Shown here one piece after another: positions 1-11,017 of a stretch of 64,000 nt of DNA (the stretch's first letter is position 1; each line of letters begins with the position of its first letter). The DNA is taken from assembly GCF_000315795.1 (NCBI RefSeq), contig NZ_ANHY01000008.1, positions 186,001-250,000 of the forward strand. The letters are read 5' to 3'. Made by a program: the position numbers and the translations under genes. The DNA comes from Caenispirillum salinarum AK4 (GTDB taxonomy: Bacteria > Pseudomonadota > Alphaproteobacteria > Rhodospirillales > Rhodospirillaceae). Below the pieces are notes generated by a model, which did not search any database, was not told where the DNA came from, and was given only the letters and a program-made list of their open reading frames with translations.

Positions 1-108
1 CCGAGAAATGTCCAAGCGGTTAATGCGCCGGACGGCAGGGACGCAGGTCGAGTAGCGGTTTTTGCAGTTTTCGAGGGAAGGCTTGCCAAATCGGGGCAGG
101 CAACAGTG

Positions 109-712
109 TCAGAGCGGCCAGCGCGAGGTGCAGATTGTGGCCGGCGGCCACAAGGCGGCCGTTGATGGCGTCACCAGCGTGCCCCAGCAGCCGTTTCGAT
201 CAAGCCTCCCCTTATTCTTTATGTGGCCAATGTTGGAATTGATGCTCGACCTGCGTTTAAACGCGTGCTTCATGGTCTGCTTCAGGCCTCGCCTCTGTAG
301 TCCTGGCCTCGGTAGCCCTTCTCCACGGACACCAGTTCGGGCGCGACGCCGACAGCGCCGTAGCCTGCGCCACCGTGGCGCGCAGGGCGTTGCCGTCGTA
401 GGGAATTTCTCAAAGGTTTCCGGGGCGATCACCACGCCTTCCCGGCGGGTCGCGGCGACGCCGACCTTGCAGCCGGGCAGAAGAGCGCGCGGAGCAGCAA
501 CTCGGAGGCTGTCCGGGCTTTGCCCATAGCAATGCGCCACCCCTGTTGCGCGCAGAGCGTAGAGCTTGTTCTCGAGTCCGGGCACTTGGGCCAGCAGCCG
601 CTCGAGCTCCGGCGATTTTGCGCCTCCGCGTTTCAATAGACGCCCCGAAGAAAGTGCATAGATGCTTCATCTCGCGGCTCGTGCGGCAATACTTCCGGGC
701 ATGGGCGTACAC
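109..712 (-). pseudogene. IS5-family transposase remnant (C-terminal part, frameshifted)
   Basis: Two overlapping minus-strand frames together resemble the C-terminal half of an IS5-type DDE transposase. The upstream frame carries an ARKYxRxxREMKxLxTFxG...RRKIAG segment. The downstream frame carries a REGVVIAPETF segment and then KRRSSINSNIGHIKNKGRLDRN, which matches the IS5 C-terminal pattern RRxxIEPxIGHxKxxxRxxRNxLKG. The two parts are in different frames and the N-terminal catalytic part is missing, so it cannot encode a working transposase. I infer a decayed insertion in the tRNA-Val island; the family call rests on remembered family motifs. Confidence 0.7.
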
Positions 713-944
713 AGGGACCTTGAGGGAGGCTTGCTTCGATAGCCGAGTGTAGCTCTGCCGAAGCAGGCCATGCCTCGGTTAGTGGGGTAGGAACGGCGGA
801 TCGGGGGCAGGTGGAGGCCGCAAAGCGGCCCGAAGCGGCCCCCGACCCCGACCTCGGTCAAGAAGGTTGGACGGTTATCGTGAGTCTTCGGTAGGTCGAG
901 GTTGCAAGACTTCAAGGACCGATATTACAACGAGCACGGTGACC

Positions 945-1770
945 GAAGACAGGATCATCCTTTAGCAGATCGTCGGGAAGATTTGCGGATGCGGATTTCC
1001 TGCGCGACATGATCTCCTTCGCCGCCCCGGCCTCATGGACATCGAGGTGGATAGGCTGTGCGGTGCCGGCCATGGCGAGCGAAACACCGGAGTGCACCAA
1101 CCACCGCAACGGCTTTCGCCCGCGGACATGGGAGACCAGGGCGGGGAGCGTGGAGTTGCAAATCCCCGGGCTCCGCCGCGGCAGCTACTATTGAAGCCCC
1201 GCCGTGCATGGGAGAAGGCTCTCGTCGGGCATGAGCGGGGTCTCCACGCCGCACGTCTCGTGCCTGTGCGAGGCGATCGACGAGTGCGTCGACGCTGTCC
1301 TTGCTCCGCCGTTGGAGGCCGACTGGGCCTTCGTCTGGCTCAGCGCCGCCTACATCAAGGGCCGCCGCGGCGGGCGCATTGTCTGCGCGGCGGCCATAGC
1401 CGGCGGCAGCGTCAATACCAACTGCCGCCGCGGGGTGCTGGGTCTGTCCGGCGGCCTGTCCAATGCCGAACCCGTCTGGACCGACTTCCTGCGCTTGCTG
1501 ACCCGGCGCGGACTGTGCGGCGTCCGGCTCATGATCTCCGACGCGCACGAAAGCCTGAAGGCGACGCCACCCCGGCCGCTGCCGCGTCCACTTCATGCGC
1601 AACGCCCTGGCCGGTGTGCCGCTCAAGTACCAGGCCATACTGGCGGCACCATTCGCACCGCCTTCGCCCAGGCGACGGAGAAAGAGCCGCGCGAGCAGTG
1701 GCGCAAGGTAGCCGACGGCTTGCGCCCCGCTCCCCGGAGGACGTCGCCTTGATGGACGCATGCATGCGGG
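945..1770 (+). pseudogene. IS256-family (mutator-type) transposase remnant
   Basis: Pieces in all three plus-strand frames line up with successive parts of an IS256/mutator transposase. They are a segment reading NHRNGFRPRTWETRAGSVELQIPGLRRGSY (about 1100-1195), a long piece with SHLCEAIDE-like and DWAFVWLSAAYIK segments and AEPVWTDFLRLLTRRGLCGVRLMISDAHE (about 1240-1560), and TAFAQATEKEPREQWRKVADGLRP (about 1660-1730). The DDE aspartate in the usual WLDATY segment is changed (WLSAAY). Several frameshifts and the missing C-terminal third make it a dead copy, consistent with an old mobile region beside the integrase. Confidence 0.8.
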
Positions 1771-1935
1771 GTCACGGCGAAGGGGCGACCGATTCGATAC
1801 GACGACCCTCTGCGTGGCGCCTTTCGCTTCGGACGCAGCGGTCCCCAGGAAGGAGGCAAATTCGCACCGCATCCCCTACCACGATCTTCCAAGAAGCCTA
1901 TGAGAGGAGTGTGAGGCTGATTTTCGGACTTTCTG

Positions 1936-2265
1936 ATGTCTGTGGAGTGGTTGACTGTCGAACAAGTAGCGGCGGAAGTGGGCGTGGAGCCTGCTGCCGT
2001 TTTGGCTGCCTGTGACAGCCGTGAAATCACATATGCGGTGCTCTTCCGCCAAGTCCGGATCAGGCGCAAGGATTTCGAGAAGTATTTGGAGAAGATGACA
2101 TGCCACGCTACAGAAGCGAACGCGGTGCCCCGCAACTCACCAAGCGCAACGGTTCAGATTACTGGTACATCCAGTGGTACGACCCCAAAAAGCGGAAAGT
2201 CAGGTACAAGACCACCGGTTGTGCTTCAGAGGCAGAAGCACAGGATGTCCTCGCACGCTTCCTGA
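1936..2265 (+). CDS. excisionase-like helix-turn-helix protein, probably truncated or frameshifted at its 3' end
   Basis: The first 55 or so residues (LTVEQVAAEVGVEPAAVLAACDSREI...VRIRRKDFEKYLEKM) fit a small MerR/excisionase-type DNA-binding domain: a two-helix start, a short turn, and a final helix that begins after the RxxxFEKYL wing. Such proteins usually sit directly before a tyrosine integrase and direct excision. The reading frame then runs 166 bases into the integrase gene with a Ser/Thr-rich tail that looks like chance translation. A TGA in the next frame at 2096-2098 would end the protein just before the integrase ATG at 2100, so a one-base insertion upstream may have removed the natural stop. 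No strong ribosome-binding site is visible. Confidence 0.6.
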   Translation: MSVEWLTVEQVAAEVGVEPAAVLAACDSREITYAVLFRQVRIRRKDFEKYLEKMTCHATEANAVPRNSPSATVQITGTSSGTTPKSGKSGTRPPVVLQRQKHRMSSHAS

Positions 2266-3473
2266 AGCAGGCTCGCGAGGGCGAGAAGGTGGCTTCGCCG
2301 GTGCCGGCGCAGAGTCCAGTCACGCTTCAGGCAGTGGGGAGTGATGTCCCCCGGCTCGGAGATTTGCTTCAGAGTTATATAGAGGCGCTCGAGGCTTGCG
2401 ATGTTCCGTCGACCGCGCAAGCGAAGATCGCCACGACCCACCTGTGCGCATATTTTGGCCCGGATCACGACGCACGAACGATATCCTTTGAAAAGCAAGG
2501 AGCTTATGTCAGCCATCGTGACGACACAGGTTATTACGCGAAAGACGGCACGTTTCGCCGCCTTTCACCGGCAACTGTAGCCCGCGAACTGTCGGTCCTT
2601 CGAGCGGCTCTGCATGCTGCCGCGCGGGTGAAATGGATTGATTACTTCGAGGAGGTGGCAAGCATCGAGGGTGTTGAAAGCCGCGCTCGCTGGATGTCAC
2701 GTGAGGAGGCGGCGAAGCTTCTCGAGGCAATGGACAAAAAGCGGACGCAGCACCTGTTTCTCTTCACGCGGCTCATGCTTGAGACGGCGGCTCGGCCTGC
2801 TGCGATCCTGGAGCTACCGTTTGACAAAATATCCTTCTCAGGGCCGTACGCCGTGCTTGATTTGCGCGCGATCGGGCAGCGCGAGACGAATAAGCGGCGG
2901 GTCGCTGTGCAGATATCTGACCCGACCACGATCGAGATGCTCAAGCATGCGCGGGTGTACAACAAAAGCAACTTCGTAATCGAATGGGCCGGCGCGCCGC
3001 TAGAGTCGGTGAAGAAAAGTTTCCGGGCGGCTGTTGTCCGCGCGGGATTGTCCGAAGTTACCCCCTACGTTTTGCGGCACACCGCGGCAACGTGGATGGC
3101 CCAGGCTGGCGTCCCGCTTTGGGATATCGCGCACCGCCTGGGGCACAAAGACGAGCGGATGGTGATGGCCGTCTACGCGCATCACCATCCCGATTATCAA
3201 GCCAAAGCTCGAGACGCGCTCGGAAAAGCCATGGCCGGCCTGCCCGCCGGCAAGAACCAGGAACACGTAAAGCGAACGAGCCGGCCCCTGCACACCTGGC
3301 CGGCCGGGCGGTCTGGCAATAGCACCGCAATTGCACCGCAGTGCGGCGCAAAGGGTGCCGGACAGGAGCCCGATGAAGCGCCCCCGAAACGACGAAACCC
3401 CCAGGTTTCCCTGGGGGTTTCGGTGGTGGGCGTGGCTGGGATTGAACCAGCGACCCCTACGATGTCAACGTAG
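2100..3473 (+). CDS. phage-type tyrosine recombinase/integrase at tRNA-Val
   Basis: This is a site-specific recombinase of the tyrosine integrase family. An N-terminal arm-binding region (RNGSDYWYIQWYDPKKRKVRYKTTG) is followed by a core-binding SAM-like domain (about residues 75-190). The catalytic domain has the first Arg in ETAARPAAILEL, a YVLRHTAAT box (second Arg present, first His of HxxR replaced by Tyr), LGHKDERM, and the nucleophile Tyr in MAVYAHHH. The last 45 or so residues are translated from the tRNA-Val terminator and the antisense of the tRNA itself, so the natural C-terminus would change on excision. Codon use is visibly less GC-rich than in neighbouring genes, which suggests transfer. 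Confidence 0.9.
   Translation: MPRYRSERGAPQLTKRNGSDYWYIQWYDPKKRKVRYKTTGCASEAEAQDVLARFLKQAREGEKVASPVPAQSPVTLQAVGSDVPRLGDLLQSYIEALEACDVPSTAQAKIATTHLCAYFGPDHDARTISFEKQGAYVSHRDDTGYYAKDGTFRRLSPATVARELSVLRAALHAAARVKWIDYFEEVASIEGVESRARWMSREEAAKLLEAMDKKRTQHLFLFTRLMLETAARPAAILELPFDKISFSGPYAVLDLRAIGQRETNKRRVAVQISDPTTIEMLKHARVYNKSNFVIEWAGAPLESVKKSFRAAVVRAGLSEVTPYVLRHTAATWMAQAGVPLWDIAHRLGHKDERMVMAVYAHHHPDYQAKARDALGKAMAGLPAGKNQEHVKRTSRPLHTWPAGRSGNSTAIAPQCGAKGAGQEPDEAPPKRRNPQVSLGVSVVGVAGIEPATPTMST
3393..3422 (-). terminator. terminator hairpin after tRNA-Val (lies inside the integrase frame)
   Basis: A perfect 13-bp stem (CGAAACCCCCAGG / CCTGGGGGTTTCG) with a 4-base loop lies one base beyond the encoded CCA of the minus-strand tRNA. 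It is the natural transcription end of the tRNA and may also work for the integrase. Confidence 0.7.
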
Positions 3474-3498
3474 TGCTCTCCCGCTGAGCTACACGCCC
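3424..3498 (-). tRNA. tRNA-Val (anticodon GAC)
   Basis: The minus strand folds into a standard cloverleaf: acceptor stem GGGCGTG/CACGCCC, a D-arm with AGCTCAGCGGGAGAGC, anticodon stem CTACG/CGTAG around the loop TTGACAT (anticodon GAC), T-arm CTGG TTCAATC CCAG, and an encoded CCA at 3424-3426. The 3' end faces the integrase, the usual arrangement where a tRNA 3' end is the chromosomal attachment site. Confidence 0.95.
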
Positions 3499-3586
3499 GT
3501 GTCTTCGGCCGGACCCTTGCGGATCAGGCCCCGGCGGGACCGGTCTCCGACGCCTGCGCGGTGCGCTCCGTCGTCGTGAGGGCGCC

Positions 3587-3615
3587 TATGTAGCGAACTG
3601 AAACAGCCTTGGCAA
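3587..3615 (-). promoter_or_regulatory. possible promoter of tRNA-Val
   Basis: On the minus strand TTGCCA (3610-3615) and TACATA (3587-3592) are separated by 17 bases and lie about 90 bases before the tRNA. The -35 box matches 5 of 6 consensus bases and the -10 box is weak. This is prediction by eye only. Confidence 0.3.
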
Positions 3616-3723
3616 GACCTTTTTTTGACAGGGCGTTGGCCGCGCACGCCATTCCCGAAATCGCGCACGTCCGCCCCCTTCCGGCTATGGCGGCTTCGCG
3701 GCCGGTGCGCTAGTCTAGCGGCC

Positions 3724-4671
3724 ATGACCCGAACCCGTCCCGACGAACCGGCGCCACAGGACCCTCGCAGCGCGCCGGACACGCCATCGAGCCCGGCCTC
3801 CGCGCTGTCGGTGCCGGGCGTCGTCGCCGTGGAAATGCCGGCCGACCATCGCCTGCCCATGGTGTTCGCCTCGCCGCACTCGGGCCGCAATTATCCCGAC
3901 GACCTGCTCGCCGCCTCGCGACTGGACGCCAGCGGGCTGCGACGGTCCGAGGACTGCTTCGTCGACGAGCTGTTCGCCGACGTTCCCGCCATGGGGGCGC
4001 CGCTGGTCAAGGCGCTCTACCCGCGCGCCTACCTGGACCCCAACCGCGAGCCGTACGAGCTGGACCCCGCCATGTTCGCCGAACCCCTGCCGGCGCACGT
4101 GAACGTCACCAGCGCGCGGGTGGCGGCGGGGCTGGGGACCATCGCCCGCGTGGTGGCGAGCGGGGCGGAGATCTACGCCCGCAAGCTGTCGTTCGCGGAA
4201 GCCGAAAAGCGCGTGCAGACGCTCTACCGGCCCTATCACGGGGCGCTGCGGCGGTTGATCGACGAGACGGTCGCGCGGTTCGGCTACTGCATGCTGGTGG
4301 ACTGCCATTCCATGCCGTCGGGCGGCGGCGATCCCAACCGCCCGCCGCCGCCCGACATGGTGCTGGGCGACTGCTTCGGCATCTCGTGCGCCCGCGTCAT
4401 GACGGCGGTGGCCGAGGAGCGGCTGACGGCCGCGGGCTATACCGTCACCCGCAACGCCCCCTACGCGGGCGGCTTCACCACGCGCCACTACGGCCGGCCC
4501 GAACACGGCGTCCACGCCATGCAGATCGAGATCAACCGCCGCCTCTACATGGACGAGGCCGCCTTCACCCGTCGTCCGGCCATGGAAAGCCTGCGCGAGG
4601 ACCTGAACCGTCTGGTGGAGGTTCTGGCGGGCATCCGGCCGCAGGATTTACGGCTGCCGGCGGGGCGGTGA
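3724..4671 (+). CDS. N-formylglutamate amidohydrolase family protein
   Basis: This is a 315-residue cytoplasmic zinc amidohydrolase. Family members release glutamate from N-formylglutamate, the last step of one histidine-degradation route, or hydrolyse related N-acyl amino acids. Visible motifs are FASPHSGRNYP (about 48-58), LDPNREPYEL (about 104-113), VDCHSMPS and IEINRRLYMDE near the C-terminus, all typical of the family. The ATG at 3724 was preferred because the frame upstream of it is low-complexity Arg/Pro. No other hut gene is nearby, so the exact substrate is uncertain. Confidence 0.9.
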   Translation: MTRTRPDEPAPQDPRSAPDTPSSPASALSVPGVVAVEMPADHRLPMVFASPHSGRNYPDDLLAASRLDASGLRRSEDCFVDELFADVPAMGAPLVKALYPRAYLDPNREPYELDPAMFAEPLPAHVNVTSARVAAGLGTIARVVASGAEIYARKLSFAEAEKRVQTLYRPYHGALRRLIDETVARFGYCMLVDCHSMPSGGGDPNRPPPPDMVLGDCFGISCARVMTAVAEERLTAAGYTVTRNAPYAGGFTTRHYGRPEHGVHAMQIEINRRLYMDEAAFTRRPAMESLREDLNRLVEVLAGIRPQDLRLPAGR

Positions 4672-4773
4672 CGGTCCCGGCCCTGACCCCAAGCGTAAGC
4701 AATATATTTTTGTGGTAACCTAAGCCGCCTTTTGCGATCTTCCGGCGCAGAGGGTGAGATAAGGATAGTTGCC

Positions 4774-5184
4774 ATGAAAACAAGATTTGCGCTCTGCGTG
4801 CCGGTCGTCCTGCTGGCGCTGACCGGCTGCATGACCGCCGGGCAGCATCGCGACGCCGTGCGGGATGACGCGGGCGATCGCCTGACCGCCGGAACGGTTC
4901 AGCGCGAAATCCATGTCGGCATGTCGTCGGCAGAGGTCGTCGAGGTTCTCGGTGCGCCCAACATGGTCACGACCGACGAGCAGCGCCGTGAAGCGTGGGT
5001 GTGGGACAAGATCAGTACCGACCGCGCCTATTCGCGCAGCTCCGGCTACGGGACGATGCTGATCATCGGCGGCGCGTCCAACGCGGGCGCCGACAGCACG
5101 TCGCAGCGGACGCTGACCGTCATCGTCAAGTTCGACGAGGCCGGCAAGGTGCGCGATTTCGCCTACCGTCAGTCCAGCTTCTGA
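4774..5184 (+). CDS. BamE/SmpA-like outer-membrane lipoprotein
   Basis: This is a 136-residue lipoprotein with signal peptide and lipobox LTGC (Cys19). The mature part begins a SmpA/OmlA-type fold: TVQREIHVGMSSAEVVEVLGAPNMVTTDEQRREAWVW, in which GMS..EV...LGAP is the hallmark turn-helix of BamE-like domains, followed by a Gly/Ser-rich stretch and a beta strand. The BamE family assists outer-membrane protein assembly, but many small lipoproteins share the fold. It is first of three tandem lipoprotein genes with gaps of 20 and 6 bases, so it is probably co-transcribed with them. Confidence 0.75.
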   Translation: MKTRFALCVPVVLLALTGCMTAGQHRDAVRDDAGDRLTAGTVQREIHVGMSSAEVVEVLGAPNMVTTDEQRREAWVWDKISTDRAYSRSSGYGTMLIIGGASNAGADSTSQRTLTVIVKFDEAGKVRDFAYRQSSF

Positions 5185-5204
5185 CGTCTCCGGGACACCT
5201 CATC

Positions 5205-5753
5205 ATGAAACCGACGTTCCGCAAGCTGCCGGTGCTGGCGGCGATGGTCGCGGCCAGCACCATGCTGGCGGCCTGCCAGCAGTCCATCCCGAAAGAGGCG
5301 CTGGACCTGAAGCAGGTCACGGTCGAGAAGCGCCAGCGCCAGACGCGCCATTTCGACACGCTTGAAGAAGAGAAGCTTCTTTCGGCCTCGGCTGCCGTTC
5401 TCCAGGACCTGGGGTTCTCCCTGGATGAGTCCGAGACCGACCTTGGGGTTATCGTGGGGTCGAAGGACCGCGACGCCACCGAAGCGGGCCAGGTGGTCGG
5501 GGCCGTCGTGGTCGCCGTGCTGTTCGGTGTGGCAACGCCTATCGACGACCGCCAGAAGATCCGGGTTTCGCTCGTGACGCGCCCGCTTCCGGGGGATGGT
5601 GAGCGGACGGCGGTGCGCGTCACCTTCCAGCGGATCGTCTGGAATACGCAGAATGTCGTCTCCCGGGCCGAGCCGCTGGACGATCCCGAACTGTACCAGG
5701 AGTTCTTCGACAGGCTGTCGCAGTCGGTCTTCCTGGAAGCGCACGAGGTATAA
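5205..5753 (+). CDS. conserved lipoprotein, paralog of the next gene
   Basis: The protein has 182 residues with a type II signal peptide and lipobox LAAC (Cys24). The mature protein has RHFDTLEEEKLLSASAAVLQDLGFSLDESETDLGVIVGSK, which recurs in the next gene. It also has a hydrophobic Gly/Val insert (about 97-111, VVGAVVVAVLFGVA) missing from the paralog, and ends in a beta-rich segment. I do not recognise a named function. The insert resembles a glycine-zipper-like membrane segment, so peripheral or integral outer-membrane association is possible. Confidence 0.7.
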   Translation: MKPTFRKLPVLAAMVAASTMLAACQQSIPKEALDLKQVTVEKRQRQTRHFDTLEEEKLLSASAAVLQDLGFSLDESETDLGVIVGSKDRDATEAGQVVGAVVVAVLFGVATPIDDRQKIRVSLVTRPLPGDGERTAVRVTFQRIVWNTQNVVSRAEPLDDPELYQEFFDRLSQSVFLEAHEV

Positions 5754-5759
5754 AGCCTG

Positions 5760-6188
5760 ATGAAGAAAGAGATATTCCGCGCCGCCGTCGTTGGCACAGC
5801 GGTCCTTGTCCTTGCCGCCTGTCAGACGGACTCCCGGCAGCAGGCGCTGCAGACAAGCGAAAGCCAGGTGGCCCTGCGCGCCATGCAGACGCGGGCGTTC
5901 GACACCGCGGACAAGGAACAGACCCTGCGTACGGTGATCGCCACCCTGCAGGACCTCGGCTTCGTGGTCGACAAGGCGGACGACGTGCTGGGCTCCGTCA
6001 GCGGAACCAAGGTGGATGGCTACCAGATGCGCATGTCGGTCACCGTGCGGCCGCGCAGCGAAAGCCAGATGCTGGTGCGGGCCAACGCCCAGTACAACAT
6101 CTACGCCGTCGAGGAGCCGCAGCCCTACCAGCAGTTCTTCGCCGCGCTGGAGAAGGCCATGTTCCTGACCGCGCACCAGGTGGACTGA
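5760..6188 (+). CDS. conserved lipoprotein, paralog of the previous gene
   Basis: The protein has 142 residues with lipobox LAAC (Cys21). It shares with its upstream neighbour the pattern RxFDTxxxEKxxxxxxxxTLQDLGFxxDxxDDxLGxxxGxK, and a C-terminal YQQFFxxLxxxxFLxAHxV that matches YQEFFDRLSQSVFLEAHEV. It lacks the Val-rich insert. The pair probably arose by tandem duplication; the function is unknown. A strong hairpin follows and ends the lipoprotein operon. Confidence 0.7.
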   Translation: MKKEIFRAAVVGTAVLVLAACQTDSRQQALQTSESQVALRAMQTRAFDTADKEQTLRTVIATLQDLGFVVDKADDVLGSVSGTKVDGYQMRMSVTVRPRSESQMLVRANAQYNIYAVEEPQPYQQFFAALEKAMFLTAHQVD

Positions 6189-6222
6189 CCGGCACCGCCC
6201 AGGCGCCCGATGGTGACGAAAA

Positions 6223-6251
6223 AAAGGCCGCTCCCACCGGGAGCGGCCTTT
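6223..6251. terminator. bidirectional terminator between the lipoprotein operon and ilvC
   Basis: The stem AAAGGCCGCTCCC / GGGAGCGGCCTTT has a 3-base loop, an A-run on the left and a T-run on the right, and sits between convergent transcription units. It can terminate both. Confidence 0.85.
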
Positions 6252-6275
6252 TCCGTTCGAGCCAAGCGCTACGGC

Positions 6276-7313
<1,038 letters not shown>

Positions 7314-7348
7314 TCAGTCTGTTGAAGGGACGGGCCGGGTGGCCCTGA

Positions 7349-7864
7349 TCAAATGCTGCCCGTGCCGCGCGCGATGGCGGCGACGCCGGTGCGCGAGACG
7401 TCCACGAGGCCCAGCGGCTCCATCAGCGCGATGAAGGCGTCGAGCTTGTCGGTCTTGCCGACGATCTCGAAAACAAAGCTTTCGTTGGTGCTGTCGACCA
7501 CGTTGGCGCGGAAGATGTCGGCGATGCGCAGGGACTCGACGCGCTTTTCGCCGGAGCCGACGACCTTGACCAGCGCCAGCTCGCGCGAGACGGACGGGCC
7601 GTCGACGGTCAGGTCGCGCACCTTGTGGACCGGCACCAGGCGGCCCAGCTGCGCCTTGATCTGTTCGATCACCATGGGCGTGCCGCTGGTCACCAGCGTG
7701 ATGCGCGACAGCTTTTCCGCCGGGTCCACCTCGGCGACGGTCAGGCTTTCGATATTGTAGCCACGGCCGGAAAACAGGCCGATGACGCGGGCCAGAACGC
7801 CGGACTCGTTGTCGACCAGGACGGCGATGGTGTGGGTGACGATCTCTTCGACTTCATTGGACAC
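7349..7864 (-). CDS. ilvH: acetolactate synthase small (regulatory) subunit
   Basis: This 171-residue subunit stimulates the catalytic subunit and confers valine feedback control. An N-terminal ACT domain (THTIAVLVDNESGVLARVIGLFSGRGYNIESLTV, about 10-45) carries the Asn and Gly residues used for effector binding. The C-terminal half (HKVRDLTVDG...EIVGKTDKLDAFIALMEPLG) matches the family domain. It lies 138 bases after ilvB; the space between them is GC-rich without a clear hairpin. Confidence 0.96.
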   Translation of the reverse strand: MSNEVEEIVTHTIAVLVDNESGVLARVIGLFSGRGYNIESLTVAEVDPAEKLSRITLVTSGTPMVIEQIKAQLGRLVPVHKVRDLTVDGPSVSRELALVKVVGSGEKRVESLRIADIFRANVVDSTNESFVFEIVGKTDKLDAFIALMEPLGLVDVSRTGVAAIARGTGSI

Positions 7865-8002
7865 GGGACGTGTCTCCCCCTCAAGGGTCTCGCGGCGGGA
7901 CCCCGGTCCCGCCGACCGCCTGCGGAAGGCGGCGGCGGGGCCGGGGCGATGCGAGCGTGCGGTGGGTATGGTGGTGGTGATGGTGCGGTCGGTTCCCTTG
8001 GA

Positions 8003-9763
<1,761 letters not shown>

Positions 9764-9955
9764 ATTCGCACCTGTATTCCCTATGAAGCACGCGCGGCTC
9801 GCGCGCCGCCCGCTCAACACTTTCAAAAAAGCGTCCGCGGAACACCGTGACCGCCTGTCGTCTCTCCGATGGATCGGATGTGCGCTGTCAGGGGTGTCCG
9901 ACCGGCGCGCCGCGCCTCTCCCCGGACCATTCCGGGGACGATGCACCGTAATGAC

Positions 9956-10933
9956 TCATAATCCGGCGGTCAACAAAAAGCGGCGAACTTTATGAAAGAT
10001 TTCGGCGGAAAGAGTTTCCGAATATTGCGCGGGGAGAGTCTTGTCGGCATCAAGCTGCCCCCGGAACCACGTCATCTGCCGTTTGGCGTAGTTCCGGGTG
10101 AGTTGCTGCGCCCGTTTCAGCGCCGACTCGAGGTCCGTGTCGCCGCGCAGATGGGCCGCCAGTTCCGGCACGCCCAGCGCCTTCATCACCGGCGTGTCGG
10201 GCGGCAGGCCGAGATCCAGCAGGCCGCGCACCTCGTCCAGCGCCGGGCCGTGCAGGACCATCTTCTCCAGCCGCAGGTCGCAGCGGGCATAGAGCACGTC
10301 GCGCGGCGGGGCGAGCGTGATGACGAAGGGGCGCAGCCGTGGCGGCGGCGGCTCCGGCGGCTGGCGCTGCCACCAGGAGATGGACCGGCCCGACGCGACC
10401 CAGACCTCCCACGCCCGTAAGTTTCGCGTGGTATCCGTGGGGGCGAGGCGGGCGGCGGTCTCCGGGTCCTCGGCGGCGAGGCGTGCGTGGAAGGCGTCGT
10501 GGCCCAGGCGGTCGAGGTCCGCCCTGGCCTCGGCGCGCACCTCCGCCGGCACCTCGGGTACGGGGGCGAAGCCGTGCAACAGGGCGCGGATATAAAGCCC
10601 CGTGCCGCCGCAGACGATGGGCAGCCCGCCGGCGGCATGGACGGCCTCGATCTCCGCCACCGCCATGTCGCGCCAGCGCACCGGCGAGCATACCTCCGAT
10701 CCCGGCAGCACGCCGTACAGGCGGTGCGGGGCTGCCGCCTCTTCCTCCGCCGAGGGGCGGGCGGTCAGCACGCGTAGCTCGCGGTAGACCTGCATGCTGT
10801 CGGCGTTGATGACCGTGCCGCCGAACTCGCGCGCAATGTCCAGCGCCAGCGCCGACTTGCCGCTGGCAGTGGGGCCGGCGACGACGATCAGCGGCGGCGC
10901 CGCGGGATCGGAGGAAGGAGGGATATCGTTCAT
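9956..10933 (-). CDS. miaA: tRNA dimethylallyltransferase
   Basis: This enzyme adds the isopentenyl group to A37 of tRNAs that read UNN codons. It has 325 residues. The P-loop AGPTASGKSALALDIA is at the N-terminus, followed by INADSMQVYRELRVLTARPS and the substrate-binding VCGGTGLYIRALLHGF. The C-terminal part has TRNYAKRQMTWFRGQ. Starts at 10933 and 10945 are both possible; the longer form adds MASR. It is divergent from serB with under 90 bases between the starts. Confidence 0.95.
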   Translation of the reverse strand: MNDIPPSSDPAAPPLIVVAGPTASGKSALALDIAREFGGTVINADSMQVYRELRVLTARPSAEEEAAAPHRLYGVLPGSEVCSPVRWRDMAVAEIEAVHAAGGLPIVCGGTGLYIRALLHGFAPVPEVPAEVRAEARADLDRLGHDAFHARLAAEDPETAARLAPTDTTRNLRAWEVWVASGRSISWWQRQPPEPPPPRLRPFVITLAPPRDVLYARCDLRLEKMVLHGPALDEVRGLLDLGLPPDTPVMKALGVPELAAHLRGDTDLESALKRAQQLTRNYAKRQMTWFRGQLDADKTLPAQYSETLSAEIFHKVRRFLLTAGL

Positions 10934-11017
10934 GCGGCTTGCCATACCCTGCGGCGGGTCTTTATACGAGTGTGCGAACGTTTCACGCCCCGCGCCGCCA
11001 GGACAAGGACCCGCGCC

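Noticed and set aside
1-66. A segment that looks like part of a tRNA (TCCAAGCGGTTAATGCGCC)
   Set aside because: No complete cloverleaf, acceptor pairing or T-arm could be drawn.
713-944. Open frame on the minus strand between the two transposase remnants
   Set aside because: Its protein has no recognisable pattern, so only the remnant regions are annotated.
3331-3579. Open frame with a WWAWLGLNQRPLRCQRSALPLSYTP-like protein
   Set aside because: It is the antisense translation of the tRNA-Val gene, a well-known false prediction.
9764-9960. Possible ilvB attenuation leader peptide on the minus strand
   Set aside because: A short frame exists but is not rich in Ile, Val or Leu codons, and no clear terminator/antiterminator pair was found.
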